Numbered from the stretch's first letter, positions 1 to 7,943 are shown. The stretch is DNA of 64,000 bases from Streptomyces albidoflavus (GCF_000719955.1 NZ_JOII01000006.1:186001-250000); one strand, 5' to 3'. The notes: generated by a model not told the origin, from the letters alone. A program made the numbers and translations.

Positions 1-123
1 CAGGGGAAGGGGAAGCAGCGCCAGGGTGAGGGCGTCCCGCAGCGCGGAGCCCCGGCGGGCCCCGTCCCCCGAAGGGGTCCGGCCGCCTGTCGGTGTGTCC
101 GGCTGCGAAGGTGTCGCCGTCAT
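1..123 (-). CDS. N-terminal fragment of an unidentified membrane protein
   Basis: The ATG at 121-123 has a purine-rich GGGAGAGGG directly upstream on the minus strand. The frame stays open through the left edge, so only about 41 residues are visible. They form a Thr/Pro/Gly/Arg-rich cytoplasmic tail followed by the start of a hydrophobic Leu/Pro-rich stretch that looks like a first membrane helix. The rest lies outside the window, so I cannot name the family. Confidence 0.5.
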   Translation of the reverse strand, partial: MTATPSQPDTPTGGRTPSGDGARRGSALRDALTLALLPLPL

Positions 124-277
124 CCCTCTCCCGTGCTGGTTCCGCCCTGCCCGGCATCATTCTCCCACCGGTTAATGACGAACACGGGAGCCGGAAAGTT
201 CGCTCACGGGGCCGCCGGTTCTCCGCTCCGCGCCCTGGCATGCGCCCGGGCGCCCGGAACGGCCCGCTCCGGCGGGG

Positions 278-1057
278 TCAGCCCGCCGGCCGCACGGTGA
301 TGTTGCCGTCCTCGGCGGTGACGGAGACCACCCGGGAACTGGCCGGGTCCTCCAGCACGGAGACGTTGGTCCGGCCGTCCTCGACCTCCGTCCGCACGTC
401 GTAGGCGGCCTCCGGCAGCTCCACGGTCACCGAGCCGTCCCTGCTGCCGGCGTCGACGCGTTCGGGCGCCTTCACCAGCGCGAGCACCAGCGAGCCGTCC
501 TCGGTCCGTGCCCGCACCCGGGAGGAGGAGACGGAGCGGGTGGTGATCGCGCCGTCGGCGCTGCGCAGGTCGAGAGGGCCGGAGACGTCCTCGACGGTCA
601 GCGGGGCGTCGGAACCGTGCAGGGTGAGCGGCGCGCTGAAGCCCTTCGCGGTGACCGCGCCGTCCTGGGTCCGCAGGGCCACGGCGGTGTCGGCGGGCAC
701 CTCGATCCGGTGCCTGGCGTCGCAGTGCGCCAGGAGACCCGCGCAGCTGACGCGGAGCGTCAGCGCGTCCCCCTCCACCGTCCACTCGGCGCGGGGTGTC
801 GACCCCAGCAGGACCCGCCCGCTGAACCAGCGGGTCACCCGCACCTCCTCGCCGTCCCCCGGCACCAGCTCGATCCGTGAGTCGTCCGAGTCGACGGTGA
901 GGGTGCGCCCGGTCAGGGCGAAGCTCTTGTGCTCCGGCTCCGCACCGCCGTCGGCCGAGGCGTCCTGGCCGCAGCCCGTGGTGAGCAGAACGAGCGCCAC
1001 CGCGCCCGCGCCCAGTGCCGCCGACCGCCGGGGCCGGGACGTCGTCCGTACGCTCAT
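278..1057 (-). CDS. Putative lipoprotein with DUF4097-like beta-repeat domain
   Basis: The 259-residue product begins with a basic stretch, a hydrophobic helix and a lipobox ending in Cys29 (LLTTGC), so it should be lipidated and held on the outer face of the membrane. The rest is a succession of short beta-strand repeats with recurring D-G-A/S-[VIL] turns, the pattern of DUF4097 (putative adhesin) domains. The start is set by GGAGG seven bases before the ATG. Function is unknown. It stands alone, upstream of the unidentified gene that runs off the left end. The lipobox is clear from sequence; the family call is from repeat pattern only. Confidence 0.75.
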   Translation of the reverse strand: MSVRTTSRPRRSAALGAGAVALVLLTTGCGQDASADGGAEPEHKSFALTGRTLTVDSDDSRIELVPGDGEEVRVTRWFSGRVLLGSTPRAEWTVEGDALTLRVSCAGLLAHCDARHRIEVPADTAVALRTQDGAVTAKGFSAPLTLHGSDAPLTVEDVSGPLDLRSADGAITTRSVSSSRVRARTEDGSLVLALVKAPERVDAGSRDGSVTVELPEAAYDVRTEVEDGRTNVSVLEDPASSRVVSVTAEDGNITVRPAG

Positions 1058-1286
1058 GAGCCATTCCTCCAGGTCGGACCGCGTCTCGGCAGGCGCCGGC
1101 GGTCCGCCCGGAGCTGCCCGGAACCCGGTACGGCCGGGCTTCCTCATGGTGCAGAACCCTAGGAAGCGGCGGCCTGCCCGGACATCCGGCGGACCACCGG
1201 ACCGGGCTGCGGCGGACCACCCGCGCGAGGTGGGGACAACCCCCGTACGCCGACGTCGCGGGCCCCCTGTCGCCGCCGGAACGGGT

Positions 1287-1317
1287 TTGCCGGGCAGCGG
1301 CGGCGGCAAGGTAGGCT
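1287..1317 (+). promoter_or_regulatory. Candidate promoter of tRNA-Val
   Basis: TTGCCG at 1287-1292 and TAGGCT at 1312-1317 are separated by 19 bases. Transcription would begin about 7 bases before the mature tRNA end at 1331. The spacer is slightly long, so this is a fit to the HrdB consensus rather than a certain call. Confidence 0.45.
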
Positions 1318-1330
1318 GTCGATTCGTCCC

Positions 1331-1405
1331 GGGCGCGTAGCTCAGGGGTAGAGCGCTGCCCTTACAAGGCAGATGTCGGCGGTTCGAAACCGTCCGCGCC
1401 CACCA
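1331..1405 (+). tRNA. tRNA-Val (anticodon TAC)
   Basis: A complete cloverleaf can be drawn. The acceptor stem is GGCGCG-type with its partner CGCGCCC, and the discriminator A and encoded CCA are at 1402-1405. The anticodon stem CTGCC/GGCAG encloses the loop CTTACAA, giving anticodon TAC (valine, GUA codons). The T-arm has a TTCGAAA loop closed by five pairs including one G-U. It is a single tRNA followed by its own terminator. Confidence 0.97.
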
Positions 1406-1420
1406 GCCCGAGGCAACGAG

Positions 1421-1464
1421 AAGGCCCGGCTCCCCGGTGTGAAACCGGAGGGGCCGGGCCTTTC
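1421..1464. terminator. Bidirectional terminator after tRNA-Val
   Basis: AAGGCCCGGC at 1421 pairs with GCCGGGCCTT near 1462. An inner CCCCGGT/ACCGG arm extends the stem, and TTTCTC follows. It lies between the tRNA (plus) and the DUF2277 gene (minus) and can serve both. Confidence 0.85.
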
Positions 1465-1542
1465 TCACGGGGCGAGCCGGACCGGTGGCCGGTTCAGGGC
1501 AGGTCCTCGTCCGGCCGCCCGGTGCGGCGCAGCACGTGCGCG

Positions 1543-1779
1543 CTACGCCTTGGTACGGGCGGAGGACCCCGAACCCCGTACCTCCAGGTCCGCGAGGAGT
1601 GCGCGGGTGGCGTCGGTGACGGCCTCGACGGCCGTGTCGAACACCTCCTGGTTGTGCGCGGCCGGAGCCCGGAAACCGGAGACCTTGCGGACGTACTGGA
1701 GGGCGGCTGCGCGGATCTCGTCCTCGGTCGCCTCCTCGGGGAGCGCGGGCGGGCGGAGGGTCTTGATGCTGCGGCACAT
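1543..1779 (-). CDS. DUF2277 domain-containing protein
   Basis: This 78-residue protein opens with MCRSIKTLRPP and continues with an E-D-E-I-R-A-A-A-L-Q-Y-V-R-K-V-S-G-F segment. That matches the whole-length DUF2277 family of small, probably cytoplasmic proteins of unknown function. The conserved second-residue Cys and the central Y-V-R-K-V-S-G block are present. It precedes no close same-strand partner; DedA lies 54 bases upstream on the same strand. The family is secure, the function unknown. Confidence 0.88.
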   Translation of the reverse strand: MCRSIKTLRPPALPEEATEDEIRAAALQYVRKVSGFRAPAAHNQEVFDTAVEAVTDATRALLADLEVRGSGSSARTKA

Positions 1780-1833
1780 GGTTCCAGTGTCGCGCGGAAG
1801 CGCCCGCGCCGCGGAGTCCTCCGGGGAAAGGTC

Positions 1834-2442
1834 TCAGCGGGCCGTGGCCGGGCGGCGCATCAGGTAGGCCGCGCCCGCCCCCGCGGCGAAGAGAGCGAGT
1901 ACCGAGACGCCGGTGGCGAGCCAGTTGGCGCCCAGCCAGTGGGCACCGAAGTAGCCGAGGCCCACGCTGTAGCAGGCCCAGGCGACGCCGGCCGCGGCGG
2001 ACCAGGGGAGAAAGTCGCGGGTGCGCCGGTCGGTGGTGGCGCCCGCGCCGAGCGACATCAGGGAGCGTCCGGCCGGGGCGAAGCGCGCGAGGACCACCAG
2101 CGGGCCGCCGCCGCGCGCCAGGGCGCGGCCGAGGCTCTCCTGGGTGTCGCGCAGGCGGCGCGAGCGGGCGAGGGCGCGGTCCAGGCGGACGCCGCCGCGC
2201 CTGGCCAGCCGGAAGGCGGCGAGGTCGCCGAGGACCGAGGCGGTCGCGGCGATGGCGATGAGGGCGACGATGTCGGGCACCGTGTTCATCTGCCCGGCGG
2301 TCCCGGCCGCGGCGGCGGTGGCCGCGGCGATCACCAGGACACCGCTGGGCAGCAGCGGCAGGAAGACGTCCAGCAGCACGGAGGCCGCCACGACCGCGTA
2401 GATCCACGGGCCGGCTGTCAGCGGCCCCATGCTCTCGAACAC
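1834..2442 (-). CDS. DedA family (VTT domain) membrane protein
   Basis: This 202-residue integral membrane protein has four to five hydrophobic helices. It carries the family hallmark F-A-P-A-G-R-S near residues 120-127, the conserved arginine motif of DedA/VTT proteins, which are linked to undecaprenyl phosphate or lipid translocation in other bacteria. The GTG at 2442 was preferred to the ATG four codons later because GGGGAG lies about seven bases before the GTG. It may be co-transcribed with DUF2277 (54-base gap). The substrate is not predictable here. Confidence 0.85.
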   Translation of the reverse strand: MFESMGPLTAGPWIYAVVAASVLLDVFLPLLPSGVLVIAAATAAAAGTAGQMNTVPDIVALIAIAATASVLGDLAAFRLARRGGVRLDRALARSRRLRDTQESLGRALARGGGPLVVLARFAPAGRSLMSLGAGATTDRRTRDFLPWSAAAGVAWACYSVGLGYFGAHWLGANWLATGVSVLALFAAGAGAAYLMRRPATAR

Positions 2443-2698
2443 CCGAAACTCCCCGGTACGGACAGCTCCGCGATGTCGCGGGGAGCGGCAGGAGCGGCTG
2501 TCCCTCGGCCGCCCAGGTTACGCCGCGGAGAACTCCTGGGGGCCGTGGGGCGCCCGGTTGTTCGTCACAGAGGTTTCACCCGCCCGCCGTCACCCGTCCG
2601 GGTCAGCCGATGCGGTGTACGGACCGGTAGTCCCGTAGCAGTGAACCCGACGCGTACGTGTCCGCAGCGGGCACGGTCGGACACGAGGAGTGAGCGCG

Positions 2699-3340
2699 AT
2701 GGGTGCTGGGACCGCGGGACTGCTGGCCGGAGCCGCGCTGGCCGCGCTGGTGACCGCTGCGGGGACGGGCGCCGCCGGGGCGCCCGCGCCGGCGGCGGCA
2801 CCGGTGACGGGCGGGCTGGTGGCCGCGCCCGGGGGTGAGGGGCCGGGGGCGCGCTGGGTGCGTGACGAGGCACGGTTCGCCCCGGTCGGCGCCTTCGTGC
2901 CCTCCGAGGCCGTCACCTACGACCTCGACCTGCTGCCCGCGGCCGCCTGGATCAGGGTCAACCAGGCCGTCTCGCGGTCGGAGACGACGGTCGTCGCCGA
3001 GGTGCGCGGGCTCCGCCCGGGACGCGCCTACGGGGCGCACGTCCACACCGGTGTCTGCGGCGCCGACCCGCAGGCCGCCAAGGGCCACTACCAGCACAAG
3101 GTGGACCCGGTGCAGCCCTCCACCGACCCCGCCTACGTCAACCCGTACAACGAGGTCTGGCTCGACTTCACCACCGACGCCGAGGGCGCGGGGCGGGCCG
3201 TGGCCCGGCACAGCTGGGGGTTCCGGCCCGGGGAGGCGGCCTCCGTGGTGATCCACGACCAGCAGGGCGGGGCGGGGGCACGGCTCGGCTGCTTCAGCGT
3301 GCCGTTCGTCTCGCCCGGGGACGCGCCGGGCCGGAGCTGA
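2699..3340 (+). CDS. Secreted Cu/Zn superoxide dismutase-like protein
   Basis: The 213-residue product has an Ala-rich N-terminal hydrophobic segment (probable signal or anchor, residues 5-28) and a beta-barrel domain from about residue 68. Candidate metal ligands are H114 and H116 (A-H-V-H), H130, H133 and H186 (V-I-H-D), with C120 and C198 placed like the SOD disulfide. Spacing differs from classical enzymes, so activity is likely but not certain; the CHRD/SOD-like class of non-enzymatic proteins is an alternative. The ATG at 2699 was chosen because GAGGAG sits eight bases before it and would overlap the upstream GTG. Confidence 0.78.
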   Translation: MGAGTAGLLAGAALAALVTAAGTGAAGAPAPAAAPVTGGLVAAPGGEGPGARWVRDEARFAPVGAFVPSEAVTYDLDLLPAAAWIRVNQAVSRSETTVVAEVRGLRPGRAYGAHVHTGVCGADPQAAKGHYQHKVDPVQPSTDPAYVNPYNEVWLDFTTDAEGAGRAVARHSWGFRPGEAASVVIHDQQGGAGARLGCFSVPFVSPGDAPGRS

Positions 3341-3343
3341 GGA

Positions 3344-3393
3344 CCGCCCCGGACCGTCCGGTCGGCGTGGGATGGACGGACGGTCCGGGGCGG
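3344..3393. terminator. Bidirectional hairpin between SOD-like gene and DoxX
   Basis: A perfect 17-bp inverted repeat (3344-3360 with 3377-3393) encloses a 16-base loop between two convergent genes, starting only three bases after the SOD-like stop codon. There is no long T run, as is usual in this kind of genome. Confidence 0.85.
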
Positions 3394-3407
3394 GGTGAGG
3401 GGCGGGA

Positions 3408-3857
3408 TCAGGCCACGCTCGGGGTGCGGTCCCGGGGGCGCGGTCCGGGGACCGCCGCCCGGCCGCCGAGCGCGCGGTCCAGGCCGAGGGCGCCGGAGCC
3501 GGTGAAGACCAGGAGCAGCAGGGCCCAGCAGAAGACCGCGGACAGCTCGCCGCCGTTCTGCAGCGGCCAGAGCGCCTCCGGCTGGTGCACCACGAAGTAC
3601 GCGTACGCCATCGAGCCCGAGCTGACGAAGGCGGCGGCGCGGGTGGCCAGGCCGAGGGCGACGAGGCCGCCGCCCACCAGCTGGATGACGGCGGCGTACC
3701 AGCCCGGCCAGGCACCGGCCTCCAGGGTGCCGCCGCCCCGTGCGCCGCCCAGCACCCCGAAGAGGGAGGCGGCGCCGTGGCAGGCGAAGAGCAGGCCGAT
3801 CACGATGCGGTAGAGGCCCAGGGCATAGGGCTGGGCGCTGTCGAGACGGGACGTCAT
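3408..3857 (-). CDS. DoxX family membrane protein
   Basis: This 149-residue protein has four hydrophobic helices and the DoxX arrangement: an early G-L-Y-R-I-V-I-G-L-L-F-A-C-H-G helix, a glycine-rich turn, then G-L-A-T-R-A-A-A-F. DoxX proteins are small membrane components linked to redox or thiol stress in some actinobacteria. The start is supported by GAGGGAG before ATG 3857. It is a single gene with a long upstream region that carries a candidate promoter and DasR-like site at 4179-4210. Confidence 0.87.
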   Translation of the reverse strand: MTSRLDSAQPYALGLYRIVIGLLFACHGAASLFGVLGGARGGGTLEAGAWPGWYAAVIQLVGGGLVALGLATRAAAFVSSGSMAYAYFVVHQPEALWPLQNGGELSAVFCWALLLLVFTGSGALGLDRALGGRAAVPGPRPRDRTPSVA

Positions 3858-4509
3858 GGGGAACTCCCTCGGCTGGAGTGGGGTGGAGCCGGGCGGAGGA
3901 GCGGTGGAGCGGAGGAGCGGGGAGGCGCGGCGGGACCGGAGGCCCGAAGAGAGGGCCGGTGAGTGAGGCCGGATGCCGCCGGAAGAACCGGAGAACCAGG
4001 AAGGGGACCGGAGAGGGGGAAGGCTGGATTCCGGGCGGGTACGGGCGTCGTCGGCCGTACGGGCGCCGGGCGGGGCCTCTGGGGGCCGCCGGTACGGCGT
4101 GGGGTGGGGCGGGGCGCAGGAGTGCGGACCGGAGCGGGTGGTGCGGGGACGGAACGCTGTTGACCAGCGGGGACTGTTATTTGTCTAGACCAAGTCCGCA
4201 GGGCCGTCAATCATCGGGGGCCGACATCGGCCGCCCCGCATCCGGAGTGGCGTGGACGCGTGCCCTCTGCACGGGCCGGGTGGCCGGCTGCCGTCCGGTA
4301 CGGCGCCCGGTGGCCTCCCGGGGCCGTCAGCTGCGGGTTCCCTGCCGGGACGCGGTCCCCGGGGCGCGGCCGCGCCGACGTCCGCGCGGGGTGTGCGGGG
4401 AGCGTGGGAGCGCGACCGCCGAGAGGGTGCGCATGGCTGAAAAGTGCCGTCGGGAAGCGGCGGGGAAAGCCCCGGAGAACGCCGGGGAAACCGAGGCCGG
4501 GACGGCCCC
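3858..4509. other. Long intergenic region with no convincing gene
   Basis: This 652-base stretch separates DoxX from the PhoD-like gene. Open frames are present on both strands, but their products are Pro/Arg/Gly low-complexity and resemble no family, so I treat them as chance frames. The only clear signal is the promoter and palindrome at 4179-4210. If that promoter serves DoxX, the message has a leader of roughly 320 bases. Confidence 0.6.
4179..4210 (-). promoter_or_regulatory. Candidate promoter overlapping a DasR (dre)-like palindrome
   Basis: On the minus strand TTGACG (4205-4210) is followed after 17 bases by TAGACA (4182-4187). The second element lies inside TTGGTCTAGACAAAT, whose core GTCTAGACC matches the DasR-responsive element of Streptomyces; 12 of 16 consensus positions agree. 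The site could make DoxX responsive to N-acetylglucosamine metabolism. It could equally be a relic of a lost plus-strand chitin gene, since TTGACC at 4160 points rightward to a region without a gene. Confidence 0.4.
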
Positions 4510-6177
4510 TCAGCCGTCCAGCCGTCCCTCCCACACCCGCTCCAGGCGGGCCGGGCCCCGGCCGGTGCGGGCCTGGTCCAGGTGGAGGTCGGCGCGGCGG
4601 CCCCGCAGGGTGAGGGTCATGAGCTGGTTGCCGAACCAGGGGCCGCCCGAGCGCCGCCAGGTCACCGGTGCCCGGCCGGTGCGCCCGTGCCGGGCGAACA
4701 CCCTCCCGAGCAGGCCGCCCGCGCGGCTCCAGCCGAGCCGGAACCCGGCCCGTATCGGCAGGGGGATGGCGTTGTGGACCGGCGAGCAGGTCAGCTGGTG
4801 GACCCGGCCCCGGCCGGCGGGCAGGGCTGTGCGGGCGGTGCCGGCGGGGCGGCTCTCGGCGGCGTAGGCGTGGTGGACGTCGCCGGAGAGGACGCAGACC
4901 GTGGCGGGACCGCCGGGGGCGGTGGCGGCTTCCTCGGTGAGGTGGGCGAGCCGGTCGAAGGAGGCGGGGAAGGCCGCCCAGTGCTCCAGGTCGGCGGCGC
5001 GCCGCAGCCACTCGCCGAAGCGGGCCCAGCGGGGCCCGCGCTCGCCCCCGCAGAGCGCGGCGTTCCACCGCTCCGCCTCGTGGACCAGCCCCGGGAGGAG
5101 CCAGGGCAGGGAGCTGCCGATCAGCAGGTGGTCGTGGCCGCCCGGGTCGCCGAGCGCCTGCTCGCGCAGCCACGCCTCCTCGTCCGGGTGCAGCATGGCG
5201 CGCTCCTCCTCGGCGAGGACCCGGGCCATGCGGGTGTCGACCATCAGCAGGCGGACCCGCCCCAGGTCGCGGCGGTAGCTCCAGCGGGTGCCCGGCCGGT
5301 CGGCGTCGGCCCGCGTGGCGAAGGAGCGCAGCGCCTCGGTGCCGTCGGGGGCCGAGCGGACCGCCTTGTACAGGGGGTCCGTGGCGAGCTCCGCCGGGCC
5401 CAGGTTCCCCAGGTGCTGGTAGATCCAGTACGACATCAGGCCGCTGACGATGCGCTCCTGCCACCAGGGGGTCTCGCGCATCTCGGCGAGCCAGGAGGCG
5501 CTGGTGTTCCAGTCGTCGATGACGTCGTGGTCGTCGAAGATCATCAGGCTGGGCACGGTGGAGAGCAGCCAGCGGACCTCGGGGTCGGTCCAGGACTCGT
5601 CGTAGAGCCGGGTGTACTCCTCGAAGTCCGCGACCTGCTCGCCCGGGGGTTCGGCGAGGTCGCGCCGGGAGGCGAGCCAGCTGCGGGTCTGGGGGGAGGT
5701 CTCGTCGGCGTAGACCTGGTCGCCGAGGAGGAGGAGCAGGTCGGGGCGGTCCGCGCCGGTGTCCCCGGCGATCCGGGCCGCGAGGGCGTCGAGCGCGTCG
5801 GGCCCCACCGGGCTGTCCTGGCCCGACGGGGGTGAGGACCAGCGGCAGGAGCCGAAGGTGACGCGGACGGGGCGGTCCCCGTCGCTCTCGCGCGGGGCGG
5901 TCCTGATGGTGGAGGGCGGGAAGGGGGAGTCCGGCGGGGGCCAGACCGGCTCGCCGCCCAGGTGCACCTCGTAGGGGGTGTCGCTCCCCTCGGGCAGGCC
6001 GGTGACCGGGATCAGTGCGTAGTGGTGGCCCGCGACGGAGAAGGTCGGGGCGGAGCCGCCTCCCTCACCGCCGGGGCAGCGGACCTCGGCGGTGCACGGA
6101 CGGTCCGCCTCCACCCACACGGTGGCGGAGTCGGTGTCGGCGTACCGCAGTACCGGTCCCAGGCGCAGCCCGGCCAC
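4510..6177 (-). CDS. PhoD-like metallophosphatase (alkaline phosphatase D family)
   Basis: The 555-residue protein has an N-terminal beta domain (about residues 1-110) and a calcineurin-like phosphatase core. Metal-binding motifs can be read in order: G-S-C-R, L-L-L-G-D-Q-V-Y-A-D-E, F-D-D-H-D-V-I-D-D-W-N and V-L-S-G-D-V-H-H-A-Y. These are the PhoD-type phosphodiesterase/phosphomonoesterase ligands. There is no signal or twin-arginine peptide after the chosen start, so a cytoplasmic location is likely, unlike secreted PhoD. The GTG at 6177 has AAGGGAG at good spacing; a longer frame upstream lacks a ribosome site and is low-complexity. Confidence 0.88.
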   Translation of the reverse strand: MAGLRLGPVLRYADTDSATVWVEADRPCTAEVRCPGGEGGGSAPTFSVAGHHYALIPVTGLPEGSDTPYEVHLGGEPVWPPPDSPFPPSTIRTAPRESDGDRPVRVTFGSCRWSSPPSGQDSPVGPDALDALAARIAGDTGADRPDLLLLLGDQVYADETSPQTRSWLASRRDLAEPPGEQVADFEEYTRLYDESWTDPEVRWLLSTVPSLMIFDDHDVIDDWNTSASWLAEMRETPWWQERIVSGLMSYWIYQHLGNLGPAELATDPLYKAVRSAPDGTEALRSFATRADADRPGTRWSYRRDLGRVRLLMVDTRMARVLAEEERAMLHPDEEAWLREQALGDPGGHDHLLIGSSLPWLLPGLVHEAERWNAALCGGERGPRWARFGEWLRRAADLEHWAAFPASFDRLAHLTEEAATAPGGPATVCVLSGDVHHAYAAESRPAGTARTALPAGRGRVHQLTCSPVHNAIPLPIRAGFRLGWSRAGGLLGRVFARHGRTGRAPVTWRRSGGPWFGNQLMTLTLRGRRADLHLDQARTGRGPARLERVWEGRLDG

Positions 6178-6264
6178 GATGGCTCCCTTCGTCAGCTCGC
6201 CAGGGTACGGAACGCCCCGGGGTGGGTGCGAGGTTCCCGGTTCCGTTTCCGTTCCGGCGGGGAG

Positions 6265-6299
6265 CCGTGGCCGGCGGCGGAGTCCGCCGCCGGCCACGG
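6265..6299 (-). terminator. Terminator of the secreted HNH nuclease gene
   Basis: A perfect inverted repeat pairs 6265-6281 with 6283-6299, 15 bases past the nuclease stop codon. Only the central few bases would remain as a loop. It is on the path from the nuclease gene toward the phosphatase gene and insulates the two. Confidence 0.8.
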
Positions 6300-6313
6300 G
6301 GAGGCCGTGAGGG

Positions 6314-6967
6314 TCAGCAGCTGTTGAGGGCCGTCTGGAGCGCGGACTTCTCGGCGGAGTCCACGGAGAGCCCGTAGTGGTGCTTCACGTGGACCCACAT
6401 CCGCACGTACACGCACTTGTACGAGGCGAGCGGCGGCATCCACTTGGCCGGGTCCTTGTCGCCCTTGGACTGGTTGACGTTGTCCGTGACGGCGATGAGC
6501 TGCGGGCGGGTCAGGTCGTTGGCGAGCTGCTCGCGCTGGGCGTTGGTCCAGCCGCTGGCGCCGGAGCGCCACGCCTCGGCGAGCGGCACCACGTGGTCGA
6601 TGTCGACGTCGGACGCCTGGGTCCAGGTGGCCCCGTCGTAGGCGGACTTCCAGGTGCCGGAGACGGCCTTGCACGCGGAGTCCTGCTCGACACCGGTGCC
6701 GTCGCGCTTCAGGACGACCTCGCGGGTGTCGCACTGCCCGCTCTGGGTGGACCAGTGCGGGAACTTGTCCCGGCTGTAGCCGCTGGAGGAACCTTCCGCC
6801 TTCTCGGTCAGGCCGGAGAGGTACGTCTTGGCGGTGGCGACGCTCACCGGGGTGGGGGGAGCGGCCTGGGCCGGGGAGCCGGTGAGCAGGACGGTGGAGG
6901 AGACGACCGCCGTGAGCGTGGCGAGAGCGGCGGGACGCATCCGGCGACGCGCGTAGATTCCTGACAT
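6314..6967 (-). CDS. Secreted HNH endonuclease family protein (DUF1524-type)
   Basis: The 217-residue product has an Arg-rich N-terminus, a hydrophobic core and a signal-peptidase site around A-Q-A/A (residue 35), so it is exported. The mature part carries the DUF1524/HNH core: D-I-D-H-V-V-P-L-A-E-A-W at residues 122-133 with His125 as candidate catalytic base, then N-D and N-V-N-Q-S-K-G-D around residues 150-170. Four cysteines in the mature region could form two disulfides. It resembles extracellular nucleases of this genus that scavenge DNA. It has its own terminator, and AGGGAG precedes the ATG. Confidence 0.9.
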   Translation of the reverse strand: MSGIYARRRMRPAALATLTAVVSSTVLLTGSPAQAAPPTPVSVATAKTYLSGLTEKAEGSSSGYSRDKFPHWSTQSGQCDTREVVLKRDGTGVEQDSACKAVSGTWKSAYDGATWTQASDVDIDHVVPLAEAWRSGASGWTNAQREQLANDLTRPQLIAVTDNVNQSKGDKDPAKWMPPLASYKCVYVRMWVHVKHHYGLSVDSAEKSALQTALNSC

Positions 6968-7349
6968 GCGAACTCCCTGTGGTGTGGGGGACGACAGCCG
7001 CTACCGGCCCGTCGGGCCCGGCCATCCTGGCGCCCGTGGGTTTCGTGAGGGTGGGTGCCAGGTAACAGAGTTGCGTCATGCGCACGACACATCAAGAGGT
7101 CTGGCGGAAGGTCATCCTCCTTTCGGAGCAGCATCATTGGCGTACGTGGTGGTGTGTCCCGGCATGGGGGAGTGGGTTCCGCGCGGTGGTGAGCGCGGGC
7201 GCCCCGGCGCGTACGACGGGGCGCGCGGAGGGCGCGACGAGGGCGCGGCTCCCGTCCGCGCTTGACCTGAAGCGGAGTTGAGGCCGGAGCCTGGGCGGAA
7301 GAGGGCGGCCGGTGCAGACGGCGGCCCGCGTCGTTCCAGGAGGACCGGC
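6968..7349. other. Divergent promoter region, nuclease versus SnoaL-like gene
   Basis: This 382-base region lies between two genes reading away from each other, so it must hold both promoters. For the plus-strand gene a MerR-type promoter is visible at 7262-7292. For the nuclease I see no confident pair of elements. No coding sequence with family resemblance is present. Confidence 0.55.
7262..7292 (+). promoter_or_regulatory. Candidate MerR-family regulated promoter
   Basis: TTGACC (7262-7267) is separated by 19 bases from GAGCCT (7287-7292). Inside the long spacer lies the dyad ACCTGAAG...GTTGAGG. Over-long spacers filled by a CCT(C/G)AAG-type dyad are the signature of MerR-family promoters, including SoxR-like ones. 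No merR-like gene is next to it, so the regulator would act in trans. Confidence 0.4.
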
Positions 7350-7763
7350 ATGTTCGGCACACCGGCACAGGAGGCCGGCGTCCGCGAGGTCGTCGCGGAC
7401 GCGGGGAAGTACCAGAGCGACCCGGAGCACTTCCTTCCGCTGCACACCCCGGATGTGGAGATCGTCAACTTCGGTGGCCGGCGGGTGGCCGGGCGCGAGG
7501 CGTTGGGCGAGGCGATGCGTGCCGCGCTCGCCTCACCGCTGGCCGAGGTCGCCACCACCGTGGAGATCACCGGGGTGCGCTTCCCGCGCGAGGGCGTCGC
7601 CGTTGTGGCCGCCGTCAAGCGGGTCCATGACGCCCGCAAGGAACCGGACGGGGGCGGTCCGGCGCTTCCCGCCACCTCGGGACAGCTCACCTACCTGCTG
7701 GTGGAGGAGGCGGACGGGGCTTGGCGCATCTCGCTCGCGCAGACCACTCCGGTCACCTTCTGA
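7350..7763 (+). CDS. SnoaL-like (SgcJ/EcaC family) protein
   Basis: This 137-residue cytoplasmic protein has an NTF2/SnoaL-like fold pattern: an N-terminal helix pair, H-T-P-D-V-E-I-V-N-F near residues 32-41, and a C-terminal beta sheet ending S-L-A-Q-T-T-P-V. Members related to SgcJ/EcaC are annotated as putative oxidoreductases or hydrolases, but the reaction is usually unknown. CCAGGAGGA lies at ideal spacing before ATG 7350. The dyad promoter at 7262 suggests induction by a MerR-type sensor, perhaps of a small aromatic or redox-active compound. Confidence 0.8.
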   Translation: MFGTPAQEAGVREVVADAGKYQSDPEHFLPLHTPDVEIVNFGGRRVAGREALGEAMRAALASPLAEVATTVEITGVRFPREGVAVVAAVKRVHDARKEPDGGGPALPATSGQLTYLLVEEADGAWRISLAQTTPVTF

Positions 7764-7807
7764 CGGTGCGCCGGGTGCCCGGCGGGGGTGCCGGTGGCGT
7801 CTGGCGG

Positions 7808-7876
7808 TTTTGTTTTGTATGGTGAAGAAACAAAGTGATCCCGTCCGCACTCCCTGACCGGCGGACGGGGTCACTT
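7808..7876 (+). terminator. Hairpin pair after SnoaL-like gene: terminator or 5' leader structure
   Basis: A 16-bp stem (7833-7848 with 7861-7876, one G-U pair) is followed by TTGTTC. Just before it the unusually AT-rich stretch at 7808-7834 holds an inverted repeat TTTGTTT...AAACAAA. The large stem is a natural terminator for the upstream gene. The AT-rich segment also looks like a promoter (TATGGT at 7818), in which case the stem would sit in the leader of the HAD gene. Confidence 0.6.
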
Positions 7877-7943
7877 GTTCACCGAGCCACGCTGCGGGGG
7901 GCGTCCGCGACCGTCGGGCGGGCCCGACCTCTGGAGCTGCCCG

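Noticed and set aside
3854..4210. Minus-strand frame of 118 codons upstream of DoxX
   Set aside because: Pro/Arg/Ser low-complexity product with no ribosome site. It is more likely the DoxX leader region than a gene.
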